A DNA stretch of 41,740 bases. Source: Symbiodinium natans (taxonomy: Eukaryota > Sar > Dinophyceae > Suessiales > Symbiodiniaceae). Under the pieces are notes generated by a model, which made no database searches, was not told the origin of the DNA, and saw only the letters and a list, made by a program, of their open reading frames with translations. Of the stretch, positions 9,641 through 18,635 are shown in pieces; positions within the stretch are counted from its first letter, which is position 1, and every line of letters begins with the position of its first letter. The translations under genes and the position numbers were made by a program. The stretch spans positions 212,501 through 254,240 of the forward strand of contig CAJNDS010002116.1 of NCBI GenBank assembly GCA_905221605.1, read 5' to 3'.

Positions 9641-9720
9641 GTGCAGTTCTGAGTACAGGTACAATTTTTAAAAAGTAACACGAAATGTCGAGTAGAGGAG
9701 TGGTGGCTAAAGGGTAGGTA

Positions 9721-9821
9721 TTGGGATGTTCCCCCTTATACTAGCAGTCCTTCATGGGGATTATACTCGGAAGTACTAGAATCCCGACTAAGGACTGTTA
9801 GTATGAGGGGGAACATCCCAA
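9721..9821. mobile_element. palindromic MITE-like element, copy B
   Basis: Arms of 32 nt beginning TTGGGATGTTCCCCCTTATA pair with the right end at 30 of 32 positions. The element starts TTGGGA and ends TCCCAA. GGTA flanks both sides (9717-9720 and 9822-9825), a possible 4-bp target-site duplication. This is the best-preserved copy, non-coding and 101 bp long. The same element appears in the duplicate at 29526-29626. Confidence 0.88.
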
Positions 9822-10171
9822 GGTAGGAAGCCTATTACATTCTAGTCTTAAGGAGACGTTGGCTGCATGCGGGCCTCAACCAATCAAGCCCAAAAATGCC
9901 ATCGACCTTCAGGCCGAAGCACCAACAACTTCAAGCCAAGAGTCGAACCCCAAACACCTAAACTCCAAACCCTAGACTACCCCCAACATAGCCCAAACCC
10001 AAAAACAAAAAACAAAACAGAACAAAAGAAACATGAACAAGTCTAAAAAAAACACCAAAAAAAGACGACAACCCCCCAAAATCAACAACCACCAAACAAA
10101 GGCCTGAACCCTAAGCAGCCGGGTTGGCAACCAAGATGCGGCCGCCTTCTTCCTCTTCCATGTCCTCGGAG
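9822..10171. other. A/C-rich spacer, no recognised gene
   Basis: Unique sequence, then a strongly A/C-biased tract (about 9985-10100: AAACAAAAAACAAAACAG-like). A degenerate CCCTAAA patch lies at 9945-9980. No coding signal recognised. Confidence 0.55.
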
Positions 10172-10260
10172 AACCCTAAACCCCAAACCCCAAACCCTAA
10201 ACCCTAAACCCCAAACCCTAAACCCCAAACCCTAAACCCCAAACCCCAAACCCCAAACCA
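10172..10260 (-). repeat. CCCTAAA/CCCCAAA array
   Basis: About 12 C-rich units, with roughly alternating CCCTAAA and CCCCAAA. Confidence 0.94.
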
Positions 10261-10365
10261 AGGCAAAATAGGCGAACATATCCCAAGAGCTCACCTAGTG
10301 TCCGAGCCCAAAGGATGAGCTTCTTGGCCAGGCTGTATATTCCTTCGCCGGGCGCACGGCTCTGT

Positions 10366-10735
10366 TAGGGTTTAGGGGTTTTGGGGTTCAGGGGTTTAGG
10401 GTTTAGGGTTTAGGGTTTAGGGTTGAGGTTTGAGGGTTTAGGGTTTAGGGTTTAGGGTTTAGGGTTTTGGGTTTTGGGTGTCTGCTTTTTCCCCCGAATT
10501 TCAGGTCTCGTCTCGGAATCTTGCAGCGCCAGGGCATCGATATATGGGTAGTTCTCTTCACTAGGGCCCTTTTTGGGGTCGTATATTTTGTAGGGTTTGG
10601 GGTTTGGGGCTTAGGGTTTACGCTTGTGGGGATCCCTTCTTGGGGTTCAGAGTTTAGGGTTTAGGGTTTAGGGTTTCGGGTTTCGGGTTTCGGGTGTAGG
10701 GTTTGGGGTTTAGGGTTGGGCGTTTGGGGTTTAGG
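10366..10735 (+). repeat. TTTAGGG arrays with TTTCGGG/TTTGGGG, around a spacer
   Basis: G-rich arrays at 10366-10478 and about 10590-10735, with unique sequence between (10479-10589). Confidence 0.9.
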
Positions 10736-10958
10736 AAACAGCACCCAGAAAGAAGTGGGACACCAGCAAGCACCAATGAACAACATTATGAGAGGATGCT
10801 ATGAGATGACAAAGAAACAGTTGAGCAAGAACAGGAAATCATACAAAACCACGGAAACAGTCAAGAAACACTGTCTTGACACAAATGGAGATCCTTCTCT
10901 TTCACCGAATCGACAACTCCACTCGCACACGTGCTTGGGGAGGCAGCCCTTTCGAAAC
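10736..10958 (+). other. open spacer, unassigned protein-like fragment
   Basis: A unique 220-bp spacer open on +. It reads GNSTQKEVGHQQAPMNNIMR... and then a Lys/Thr-rich stretch, until it enters the CCCTAAA array, where translation becomes NPKP-type repeat. No domain recognised. It is more AT-rich than neighbouring spacers. It could be an exon piece or chance. Confidence 0.3.
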
Positions 10959-11200
10959 CTAAACCCTAAAAACCCTAAACCCCAACCTTCAATCCTCAAC
11001 CCTCAACCTTCAACCCTAAACCCTATAAACCCTATAAACCCTATAAACCCTATAAACCCTATAAACCCTATAAACCCTAAGCCTAAACCCTAAACCCTAA
11101 ACCCTAAACCCTAAACCCTAAACCCTAAACCCTAAACCCTAAACCCTAAACCCTAAACCCCAAACCCTGAACCCTGAACCCTAAACCCTAAACCTTAAAC
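10959..11200 (-). repeat. CCCTAAA array with (CCCTATAAA)6
   Basis: C-rich array containing six perfect copies of the 9-bp variant CCCTATAAA (11021-11074), followed by about 11 perfect CCCTAAA units and CCCTGAA edges. Confidence 0.96.
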
Positions 11201-11204
11201 TGAA

Positions 11205-11293
11205 CCCGCAGCTTGAGGCAGGGAGCGTGAGGCCATGATCATGTTCTCGATGATGGAGCCCTTGAAGATGCCTCAGTCACAGGTGCCCACGGG
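11205..11293 (-). pseudogene. exon-like fragment, possible ABC-transporter ATPase piece
   Basis: On minus one frame reads PVGTCD, a TGA stop (11274-11276), then GIFKGSIIENMIMASRSLPQ. The FKGSIIENM part resembles the segment after the Q-loop of ABC ATPase domains (lF-x-GSI-x-ENI). The stop falls near where the Q-loop Gln would be. Only about 29 codons are present, so this is a weak guess. The spacer is flanked on this strand by C-rich sequence upstream and G-rich downstream. Confidence 0.25.
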
Positions 11294-11775
11294 GGTTTAG
11301 GGTTTGGGGTTTAGGGTTTAGGGTTTCGGGTTTAGGGTTTGGGGTTTAGGGTTTGGGGTTTCGGGTTTAGGGCTTATTTCACTATTGCAGTAGGTCTTGT
11401 AAGGGGGGGGCGGGGGGCTTTTGGGAAGGAAGAGGCTCTCATCATCTTCGACAAATTGCGGGCAAAAGCATCAGAAGCAGGAAGCTTTGGGTTTAGGTTT
11501 GGGGTTTGGGGGTTGGGGTTTGGGGTTCGAGGTTTGGGGTTTGGGGTTTGGGGTTGGGGGTTTGGGGTTTGGAGTTTGGGGTCTGGGGTCTGGGGTTAGG
11601 GTTTAGCGTTTAGGGTTTAGGTTTAGGGTTTAGGGTTTAGGGTTTAGGGTTTAGGGTTTAGGGTTTAGGGTTTAGGGTTTAGGGTTTAGGGTTTAAGGGT
11701 TAAGGGTTTAGGGTTTAGGGTTTAGGGTTTAGGGTTTAGGGCTTAGGGTTCAGGGTTGAGGGTTGAGGGTTTAGG
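11294..11775 (+). repeat. TTTAGGG and TTTGGGG arrays around a short spacer
   Basis: TTTAGGG/TTTGGGG units at 11294-11370. After a spacer of about 110 bp comes a TTTGGGG-dominated block (about 11488-11597), then about 20 TTTAGGG units and TTGAGGG edges to 11775. Glycine/valine-rich open frames here (GVWGLGFGV) are translations of the repeat. Confidence 0.95.
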
Positions 11776-11809
11776 GGTTAGCCTTCCTTGCCACCCACCC
11801 CCACCTCCA

Positions 11810-11812
<3 letters not shown>

Positions 11813-11844
<32 letters not shown>
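11813..11844. repeat. (AC)16 microsatellite
   Basis: An uninterrupted AC dinucleotide run of 32 bp. It is identical in length in the second copy (31618-31649). Confidence 0.97.
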
Positions 11845-11846
<2 letters not shown>

Positions 11847-12237
11847 CCATGAGCTGTCCAAGCACAGGGCCGGGGGGAGGAGGCGTGTGCCCTATCAGCC
11901 CTTTCAGCCCAGATGCCCCCTCCCCCCTCAAAACCCTAAACCCTATTGCTCGACACCTGTTACCTGACTACCCTGTTCCACTACCCTAAGCCCAACAGCC
12001 TGCTAGAACAAGCACTTAAGAAACACAATCCCTTTGACCCCAAACCACGAACCCAAAAGCCCCAGACCCCAAACTCCTCTCTAAACCCTACACTCCCGAA
12101 ACCCTGAACCCCTAGACTCTAAACCTCCCAAAAGCTCAACTCCAAACTCTCTAAACCCTAGCTCCCTTGCCCTTAAAACCCTAAACCCTAAACCCTAAAC
12201 CCTAAACCCTAAACCCGAAACCGAAACCCGACAACCT
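11845..12237. other. spacer with decayed telomere-type words
   Basis: Unique sequence to about 12000, then degenerate C-rich words (CCCCAAA, CTCTAAA, CCCTGAA), ending in a clean CCCTAAA array at 12176-12237. No recognised gene. Confidence 0.6.
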
Positions 12238-12344
12238 TTCGGCGAAGCGGCGTACCAGCTGAGGCGGGGTGAAAAGGTTTGTGAACAGCGAGAGCATGCC
12301 TAGACTCACACGACGGTTTGGTGGCACTGAGGGGTTAGAAGGGT

Positions 12345-12430
12345 TTAGGGTTTAGGGTTTAGGGTTTAGGGTTGCAGGGTTGAGGGAGCTTAGGGTTCAG
12401 GATTGGAGGTTAGAGGGTTGAGGGTTTATG
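12345..12430 (+). repeat. TTTAGGG array, degenerate right edge
   Basis: Five TTTAGGG units followed by TTGCAGGG, TTGAGGG and TTAGAGGG variants. Confidence 0.9.
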
Positions 12431-12538
12431 GGGTAAAGGATAACCCAGAAAATCCATGGCTTTCAAAGGTTTAGTTTGGGCTACGAGAGTTGAGGGCTCT
12501 CGGGTCGGGCACAGAACTGGTGCGTGCCCTAAACGTCC

Positions 12539-12808
12539 TGAACCCTTAACCCTAAATCCTAAACCCGAAAGCCTAAACCCTAAACCCACCCCTAACCCTA
12601 AACCCAAAAGGTTAAGCCCTAAGGGCTCTGGCTTCTTGCTCCAGCCACATGGAAAGACCCTAAACCCAAAGCCCCAAACCCAAAACCCATCCCGAAGGCC
12701 CTGGTTTAGGGTTTAGGGTTTAGGGTTTAGGGTTTAGGGTTTAGGGTCCCTACACCCTAAAACCTAAACCCTAAACCCTAAACCCAAACCCAAAACCCAA
12801 AACCCAAG
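12539..12808. repeat. CCCTAAA, TTTAGGG, CCCTAAA short arrays in alternation
   Basis: C-rich 12539-12610, G-rich 12703-12746, C-rich 12750-12808. The last two face each other almost directly, so this stretch can fold back. Confidence 0.9.
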
Positions 12809-12810
12809 AC

Positions 12811-12911
12811 TTGGGATGTTCAGCCGTGTACTACCAGTCCTTAGTAGAGATTATAGTACCCCCCTCTTATAATCCCTCTTAAGGACGGTTAGTAGAAGGG
12901 GGAACATCCCA
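12811..12911. mobile_element. palindromic MITE-like element, copy C
   Basis: Starts TTGGGATGTTC and ends GGGGGAACATCCCA. The inner arms GATTATAG and TTATAATC surround GTACCCCCC. It shares the centre with copy A and the right arm with copy B; the arms are more diverged from each other than in B. No clear target-site duplication. The duplicate is at 32616-32716. Confidence 0.85.
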
Positions 12912-13017
12912 GCCCTAAGCCGTACATCCTAAACGCTCAGGGTTGACGCGTTGGGGGCGGCCTCTGAACCCCCCCCAAAAAATTGGGCCCAAACCGCACA
13001 TCCTGAACTATAAGCCC

Positions 13018-13110
13018 CTGAACCCTAAACCCTAAACCCTAAACCCTAAACCCTAAACCCTAAACCCTAAACCCTAAACCCTAAGCCCTAAGCCCCAAGC
13101 CCTAAACCCA
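13018..13110 (-). repeat. CCCTAAA array
   Basis: About 10 perfect units with CCCTAAG/CCCCAAG at the right edge. Confidence 0.95.
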
Positions 13111-13423
13111 CCCTTAAACCCCGACTCCCCGACTCCCCCCCCCTAGCCCCAAAAGACAAAAACATAAAGAGCACCGCGAAGAGCCAAAACCGCACCCAAA
13201 CTTTCCAGTTCTTGAAAAGTCAGGAATGAAGCACCTTATGTCTCCTTACTTAACACCTTTCTTTGAAAGTACCATGCCGGGCAGCCACTTTCTCCTAACT
13301 CAAACCCAAAACCGTGAGAGGTCATCTCGAAAAGTTGACGTGGTGCGCCCTGGAAGCACGTCCGACAGTTCCAGCAACCTCCGCCGACACACAGCGAGGT
13401 CCTGTTCAGGGTTGAGGAAGTAG
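13111..13423 (+). other. spacer with open frame, unassigned
   Basis: Unique spacer of about 310 bp. A + frame from ATG 13226 to a stop at 13423 reads MKHLMSPYLTPFFESTMPGS... and is Ser/Arg-rich later. No domain recognised. It stops just before a short telomere-type patch. It may be chance. Confidence 0.3.
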
Positions 13424-13490
13424 GGTTTAGGGTGTAGGGTTAGACCCTAAACCCTAAACCCTGAACCCTAGACCCTAAACCCTTCAGGTT
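13424..13490. repeat. head-to-head TTTAGGG / CCCTAAA foldback
   Basis: Two or three G-rich units (13424-13442) are directly followed by C-rich units (13443-13490), forming a short palindrome. The spacer 13491-13638 is unique. Confidence 0.85.
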
Positions 13491-13675
13491 GCGGCGCTCA
13501 GGAACCCTACACCCTCCGTGGAGGTTCCTGGAAAGCTATCAGTAGGATTCTGAGTCATTCAAAGGTTAGTAGTCTAGGGCGCCACTGGCCAGTTGTTGGG
13601 ACTGTAGACATGGTAGAAAGTTGTAGCCCATAACATTAAACCCTAAACCCTAAACCCTGGACGCTTCCGGGCAAA

Positions 13676-13747
13676 ATGACCACGCCGAGAGATGCCAGCG
13701 GCTCCAAATCCAGCGGCTCAGACATCGGCCGGTACGACGTCGTCCAC
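13676..13747 (+). other. exon-like fragment, possible protein N-terminus
   Basis: From ATG 13676 the + frame reads MTTPRDASGSKSSGSDIGRY then DVVH before entering the CCCTAAA array. A Ser-rich leader followed by IGRYDVV resembles the segment just before the glycine loop of protein kinases, but only 24 codons exist, so no family is assigned. Confidence 0.25.
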
Positions 13748-13824
13748 CCTAAACCCTAAACCCCAAGCCCTAAACCCTAAACCCTAAACCCTAAACCCTG
13801 AACCCTAAACCCTAAACCCTAAAC
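13748..13824 (-). repeat. CCCTAAA array
   Basis: About 11 units, including CCCCAAG and CCCTGAA. Confidence 0.95.
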
Positions 13825-13977
13825 CTGCATGAAGTCCATGAAGTCTGGCAGCCCGTCGCTGCCGACGGCACAGGCGCGCTCCGGGAGGTCGACGTCTTCA
13901 ACGTCCTCCTCGACACCGCTGCAGCCGTGGCATACCGACGTCGGGAACCGGGCGAACACGCATGACAGACTCGCGCA
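13825..13977 (-). other. exon-like coding fragment, unassigned, with CAG|GTTTAG edge
   Basis: On minus the frame is open for about 50 codons and includes VCHGCSGVEEDVEDVDLPER and then GLPDFMDFMQ. The acidic, low-repeat composition looks like real protein. It ends ATGCAG immediately followed by GTTTAGGG, a good match to an exon-end/GT donor formed by the array itself. No domain recognised. The copy is at 33630-33782. Confidence 0.4.
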
Positions 13978-14066
13978 AACCCTAAACCCTAAACCCTAAA
14001 CCCTAAACCCTAAACCCTAAACCCTAAACCCTAAACCCTAAACCCTAAACCCTAAACCCTAAACCG
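13978..14066 (-). repeat. CCCTAAA array
   Basis: About 12 perfect C-rich units. The spacer 14067-14164 is unique; a degenerate C-rich patch lies at 14165-14195. Confidence 0.96.
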
Positions 14067-14204
14067 ACTAATTACCCATGAAGGGCTAAGCAGGGTGTGG
14101 GGGTGATGGCATACTTTTTTGCCCTTGGCAGCCCTGAAAAAAATGTGTCAAAATTTCGGTAGCCCTTAAAACCATAAACCCTAAAACCTAAACCCGTATT
14201 GTAG

Positions 14205-14479
14205 AAAAGAACTTCCTAGAAGAAAGACGTATTTTGAGAACGGGTCAGCTTCCTGACGAGAGCATCAGACGTCTCCCATTTGGCTGTCCATGATGTTGAT
14301 TGTGGAGGTCGCGATTCTCCGGAACTTGTCGCCGTAGCTACTCCTTTGTGGCTGGACAAGAACCACACTTCGCGGATGTTGTTTGTCGATTGGAGGGACT
14401 TACAGGACGCTTCGCTTGCAGAAGCACTCGCTCGACGTGCCAACCTGGCTACTGTCGTTCTACCTCACCAAACCGGATC
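14205..14479 (+). other. exon-like coding fragment, unassigned
   Basis: Spacer of about 275 bp. From near 14270 the + frame reads HLAVHDVDCGGRDSPELVAV and later LFVDWRDLQDASLAEALARR, natural-looking protein, until it enters CCCTAAA at 14480. The antisense frame is also open (14443-14216, Ser/Ala-rich), so strand choice is by protein-likeness only. Confidence 0.35.
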
Positions 14480-14727
14480 CCTAAACCCTAAACCCTCAAC
14501 CCTCAGCCCTAGACCCTAAACCCTAAACCCTAAACTCGAGGCCTTCGGAATCCTTCTACATTGCTGGCGATTGTCGTCATACACATCGATGGAGTGCTAT
14601 CACTTTATCATCCTTTCTCTTGGCTGGGTTTAGGGTTTAGGGGTTAGGGTTTAGGGTGTAGGATTTAGGGTTTAGGGTTGAGGGTTTAGGGTTGAGGGTT
14701 GAGGGTTGAGGGTTGAGGGTTTAGGAT
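14480..14727. repeat. CCCTAAA array, spacer, TTTAGGG/TTGAGGG array
   Basis: C-rich 14480-14536, unique 14537-14624 (open in all three + frames), then G-rich 14625-14727 with four or five TTGAGGG units. Confidence 0.93.
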
Positions 14728-14848
14728 GGTGTTCAGATTGCTGGTTCAACTCCTCTCAGTCTGAAGCCGTGAGGGATTTACAGGCGGTTGGTTTTGTGCA
14801 TGGCACCCCAATGCGATCTCATGGAGACCTTGTTCTAGTTTCGCTTGA
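14728..14848 (+). other. exon-like coding fragment, unassigned
   Basis: The + frame reads WCSDCWFNSSQSEAVRDLQA and then VGFVHGTPMRSHGDLVLVSL. It runs through the whole spacer without a stop. No family is recognised. It lies between two other protein-like fragments on the same strand and could be another exon of the same gene. Confidence 0.35.
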
Positions 14849-14900
14849 ACCCTAAACCCTAAACCCTCGAAACCCTAAACCCTAAACCCTAAACCCTAAC
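14849..14900 (-). repeat. CCCTAAA array ending CCCTAACAG
   Basis: About 7 C-rich units. The right edge CCCTAACAG is pyrimidine-rich and would serve as a 3' splice site for the following fragment. Confidence 0.92.
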
Positions 14901-14902
14901 AG

Positions 14903-15043
14903 GTTGCAGTCGCATCACGTCGCTAGCCGAACAGGAGCGGCTCAGCATAGGGCTTTGAGAATTGAAGTCACCGAGTCCCAGTTGTACTGGGTGCTTCGAA
15001 TCTACAGGTATTGGGTGTCAGAGAATAGGTCTGCCAGAAATGG
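14903..15043 (+). other. exon-like coding fragment, unassigned
   Basis: The + frame is open through the whole spacer. It contains QSHHVASRTGAAQHRALRIE and then VTESQLYWVLRIYRYWVSEN. It is bounded by CCCTAACAG on the left and by GGGTTTGGGG on the right, which offers a GT donor. No family recognised. The copy is at 34708-34848. Confidence 0.4.
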
Positions 15044-15135
15044 GTTTGGGGTTTTGGGTTCAAATTTAGGGTTTAGGGTTTAGGGTTTAGGGTTTAGGGT
15101 TTAGGGTTTAGGGTTTAGGGTTTAGGGTTTAGGGT
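15044..15135 (+). repeat. TTTAGGG array
   Basis: A degenerate start (TTTGGGG, TTTTGGG), then about 10 perfect units. Confidence 0.95.
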
Positions 15136-15277
15136 ACAGTTTGGGTGTCCTTATTGTAAGGGTGCCATAGTATCCGGGTGCCATATTGCAGCACATAGGA
15201 CCCAAAAGGCGTAAACGGGACCGTAGTTCAGAGAACTAAAGTGCCTTACAGAATGTGAAGCCCTGAATCTCAGAACC

Positions 15278-15450
15278 CTAAACCCCAAACCCCTCACGCC
15301 CGAAAAACCCAAAATCCAAAACCCAGACCCAAAAGCCCTCAACCCCAAACCCCAAACCCGAAATCCAGAACTAAGCCCCAGAAGCCGAAAACAACCTGAA
15401 ACCCTAAACCCTAAACCTTTAAACCCTAAACCCCCAAATCCTTAAACACG
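15278..15450 (-). repeat. degenerate CCCTAAA/CCCCAAA array
   Basis: Scattered CCCCAAA, CCCAAAA, CCCTCAA and CCCTAAA words, poorly conserved. The spacer before it (15136-15277) is unique, without a recognised gene. Confidence 0.8.
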
Positions 15451-15455
15451 AACCC

Positions 15456-15536
15456 TGGACCACCTCGAAGTCGTCCAGGGCGGCCGTCAGGTGGCGAAGC
15501 CTTTGCGGGCGGGCTGCGCGAGCCCGGGTGCCAAAG
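15456..15536 (-). other. exon-like coding fragment, unassigned
   Basis: On minus the frame reads FGTRARAARPQRLRHLTAAL and then DDFEVVQ, ending at GGTTCGTG (possible donor). C-rich sequence lies upstream and G-rich downstream on this strand. Arg/Ala-rich and only about 27 codons; the family is unknown. Confidence 0.3.
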
Positions 15537-15690
15537 GTTTAGGGTTTTGGGTTTAGAGGGTAGGGTGTAGGGAGGGCTTAGGGTTTCGGGTTTCGGGTTT
15601 CGGGTTTCGGGTTTAGGGTTTAGGGTTTAGGGTTTAGGGTGTAGGGCTAGGGTTTAGGGCTTGGGGCTTAGGGTTGAGGGTTTAGGGTTA
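15537..15690 (+). repeat. TTTAGGG array with TTTCGGG block
   Basis: Degenerate left part, four TTTCGGG units, then TTTAGGG, TGTAGGG and CTTGGGG units. Confidence 0.93.
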
Positions 15691-16599
15691 AAGCTGCCCC
15701 CCTTGCTGAACCTTAAGCGCCTTGACCTCTCCCCCACTCAAAACCCGTTCCTCCAAAAGCGTATACGTTCGGGTTCCCGTTTTTTGTGGGGACGGGGCTG
15801 GGGGCGGGGGGAGGGGGGGAGGGGGAGGAGGCAGCGTAAAGGAATCCACGATAACCGATGAAGTGGTAAAGCTAGGTCCGCCGACCCTGGCGGCGTGTTG
15901 GATGGGTTTGCGGAGGTGAAACCTTTTTCCCGCCTTACACCCCCAAACGCGGGTGGAATAGGGGGGGGGGGGCTTTTGCGTGGAGGAACACGCAACCAGC
16001 ACCGTGCGACTTCAACGACCACGGGCGCTGGGTGAGCATCCCAGGGCGGAAAATTTTTGGGCTTTGGTTTGGGGTTCCGGGCTTGTTGGGACGGGGGGGG
16101 AGCGATCGGAGTTCTTGGCCGAGCTGCACATCCCCGTCCGAGCTGGTGCTGCTTGCGGCTTCGGAGCGGTTCCTCAGGTTGGAGGTGTCCAGGCTGCCAA
16201 GCTTGGGGGATTTAGGGGCTCAGGGTTGTGGGGCTTAAGGCTTTGGGGAACCTACAACCGTGGCGGCTCAGGGATAAGATATGTGGTTGCGCAACCCTAA
16301 ACCCGAAATGACTTGGTAGTTCGGCCATCGGCTTTAGGGTGGCGGGTCTGTGGCTTGGACGCGGGTTCGGAGAGTCGAGGTTGACCTGGCCCTGAAGGGG
16401 TCTAGGGTTTCAGGGGGGTTTTGCGTGTATGGTAGCCCCTTTTGTTGGGTAACTAGGCGCTTATGGTAGAGTATAGGTGTTACCGCAAACGCTCAAGCTG
16501 TCAGCCCTGAAGAAAGTTTGGCGGAGTGGCGAGGGAGGGAAGCGCCGCCGGAGGTAGTCATCTTCAGCTTTCTGCAGGAGCTCCTCACAGCAGTTTGGG
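15691..16599. other. GC-rich spacer of ~900 bp with G-tracts, no recognised gene
   Basis: The largest array-free stretch in the duplicated segment. It has a polypurine G/A tract at about 15788-15832 and a run of 12 G at 15961-15972. Open frames overlap on both strands (for example + 15980-16300 and minus 16002-15688). The Pro-rich and Gly-rich ones are translations of the G/C tracts. No domain is recognised in any frame. Confidence 0.5.
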
Positions 16600-16862
16600 T
16601 TTAGGGTTGAGGGTTGAGGGTGTAGGGTTTAGGGTTGAGGCTTGAGGGTGTAGGGTTTAGGGTTGAGGGTTTAGGGCATCGCTGTCGAAAGTCGAGGCAA
16701 AGGTGCTTCGTGGGGCTTGAACCTTAGGCCTTCGGGTCGGGATACCCTAAACCCTAAACCCTAAACCCCTAAACCCTAAACCCTAAACCCTAAACCCTAA
16801 ACCCTAAACCCTAAACCCTAAACCCTAAACCCTAAACCCTAAACCCTAAACCCTAAACCCCA
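16600..16862. repeat. TTGAGGG/TTTAGGG array, spacer, CCCTAAA array
   Basis: G-rich mixed array 16600-16677; unique 16678-16742; C-rich array of about 17 units 16743-16862. Confidence 0.94.
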
Positions 16863-16984
16863 AGTCTAAGGAGCTCCAAATCGCACCTGGTGAGCTGCCA
16901 GCCGCCGCTGCCGTGCCAGGTCGATGCGAAAGCCTTCCGGGTTTGGGGGCTTAAGGTTCGGGTTTCGGGGCTTACTTAACCCTT

Positions 16985-17415
16985 CGGGTTTAGGGTTTAG
17001 GGTTTAGGGTTTCGGGTTTCGGGTTTAGGGTTTAGGGTTTCGGGTTTAGGGTTTAGGGGCTTCATCAGGGTTCTGGGTCTAGGCGTGCAAAGAAGCTTCG
17101 GGCGGAATCCCATGAATCTGGGTTTAGGGCCTAGGGTTTAGGGTTCAGGGTTTAGCATTTAGGGTTTAGGGTTTGTGGGACATCCACTACGGCACAACTT
17201 CTGCTTACAGGGCGCTGCACGAACGCACGCTCCGGTTCAGGGTTCGGGGGTGTCGGGCTTGGGGGTTAGGACGCGGGCTTGTCAGAACTTAAAAAAGTCT
17301 TGAAGTAACCTCTGGGATGTACAGACTCGGGCTCAGGATATATGTTTAGGGTTTTGGGCTTAGGGGTTTAGGGATTTAGGGCTTAGGGTTGAGGGCTTTG
17401 GGATTTGGGTTTCTC
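16985..17415 (+). repeat. short TTTAGGG/TTTCGGG arrays with spacers
   Basis: G-rich arrays at 16985-17060, 17126-17175 and 17343-17415 (degenerate), separated by unique spacers with no recognised gene. Confidence 0.85.
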
Positions 17416-17518
17416 CAAAAAAACAAAACATCATCAAACTCCTCAGGGAACCGTCGTGTAGTGGCGCTCCCGTCATGGATCCCTTTCGTATACTCGGGGG
17501 CCTATGGGCAGCGCACAA

Positions 17519-17590
17519 AAACCCTAAACCCTAAACCCAAATTAAACCCGAAAACCCGAAAACCCTAAAACCCTAAACCCTAAACCCTAA
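17519..17590 (-). repeat. CCCTAAA array, degenerate
   Basis: C-rich units with CCCGAAAA and CCCTAAAA variants. Confidence 0.9.
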
Positions 17591-17714
17591 GAAGTCAACA
17601 TCCAGGCGGAGCACTCTATTCCTGGAAGCTTAGGGGTATCAAACAGCCCCATGATTCAGAACCCGAAGCCCCAAGCCTGTCAGTACCATGCCCCGGCAAG
17701 GTGGCACGGTTTGG

Positions 17715-17848
17715 GGATTTAGGGTTTAGGGCTTAGGGCTTAGGGTTTAGGGTTTAGGGTTTAGGGTTTAGGGTTTAGGGTTTAGGGTTTAGGGTTTAGG
17801 GTTTAGGGTTTAGGGTTTAGGGTTAGGGTTTAGGGTTTAGGGTTTAGG
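17715..17848 (+). repeat. TTTAGGG array
   Basis: About 18 units with two CTTAGGG units and one 6-bp unit. Confidence 0.96.
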
Positions 17849-18174
17849 ACAATAGATCAGTGTTCGAGGCGTTGGGATTTCGGGTGTGGGGCTACGGGAT
17901 TAAGGGTTTAGGGGTCTTGGTGAAGTGGCTTCGAGTGTAGGTTCAGGGTTTGGCGTTTGAAGTTTGAGGTTTGAAAAGGGAGCTCCATGTGAATTGGCTT
18001 GCTGATTTTTTGCTTCTTTTGATCTATCCTGCGCGCTTTGTGTTTGCTTTCCACTTCTTGCTTTCTGCTGTTCTTCGCTGTCACCCGAAAGCCTAAAGCC
18101 TAAACCCAAAACGCTTTAAACCTAAACCTCAGCCTTTCGTCATCTGCTGTTTGCATTCTGCTAGGCCATGGCTA
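17849..18174. other. spacer, open minus frame, unassigned
   Basis: About 325 bp. The minus frame from 18109 reads through a hydrophilic Gln/Lys/Ser stretch (SGDSEEQQKARSGKQTQSAQ) before passing into repeat-like NPEP. It could be a disordered protein piece. No family is recognised. Confidence 0.3.
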
Positions 18175-18435
18175 GGGTTTGGGCTTCGGGTTTAGGGTTT
18201 AGGGTTCAGGGTTTACGTTTAGGGTTTAGGGTTTGGGGTTTGGGGTTTGGGGTTTAGGGTTTAGGGTTTAGGGTTTGGGGTTTGGGGTTTGGGGTTTGGG
18301 GTTTAGGGTTTAGGGTTCAGGGTTTAGGGTTTGGGGTTTAGGGTTTGGGGTTTGGGGTTTAGGGTCTAGGGTTTAGGGTTTGGGGTTTAGGTTTAGGGTT
18401 TAGGGTTTAGGGTTTAGGGTTTCGGGTTTCGGGTC
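18175..18435 (+). repeat. TTTAGGG/TTTGGGG mixed array
   Basis: About 35 units in which runs of TTTGGGG alternate with runs of TTTAGGG. TTTCGGG lies at the right edge. Confidence 0.96.
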
Positions 18436-18524
18436 TCGGGCCTGATTCGAGCGCACGCAGGGCGCGCTTCGCTGGGTCGGGCGAAAACTCCCGGGCAGTC
18501 CGCGCGTTTCCTTGAGGCTTTGGA

Positions 18525-18635
18525 CCCTAGACCCTAAACCCTAAACCCTACACCCTAAACCCTAAACCCTACACCCTAAAGCCTAAACTCTACACCCTAA
18601 ACCCTAAACCCTGAACCCTGAGCCCTAAGCCCTTT
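18525..18635 (-). repeat. CCCTAAA/CCCTACA array
   Basis: About 15 units, with CCCTACA recurring every two or three units. Confidence 0.94.

Noticed and set aside
10716-12716. Open frames rich in NPKP/LNPKP or GLGFGVWG as proteins
   Set aside because: These are translations of CCCTAAA (LNPKP-type) and TTTAGGG/TTTGGGG (GLGFRV-type) repeats; 7-bp units keep frames open without coding selection. Automatic gene callers are likely to report them as proteins in such genomes.
15688-16022. Pro-rich minus frames and Gly-rich + frames of 65-104 codons
   Set aside because: They run through G/C homopolymer and polypurine tracts, overlap on both strands and show no domain.
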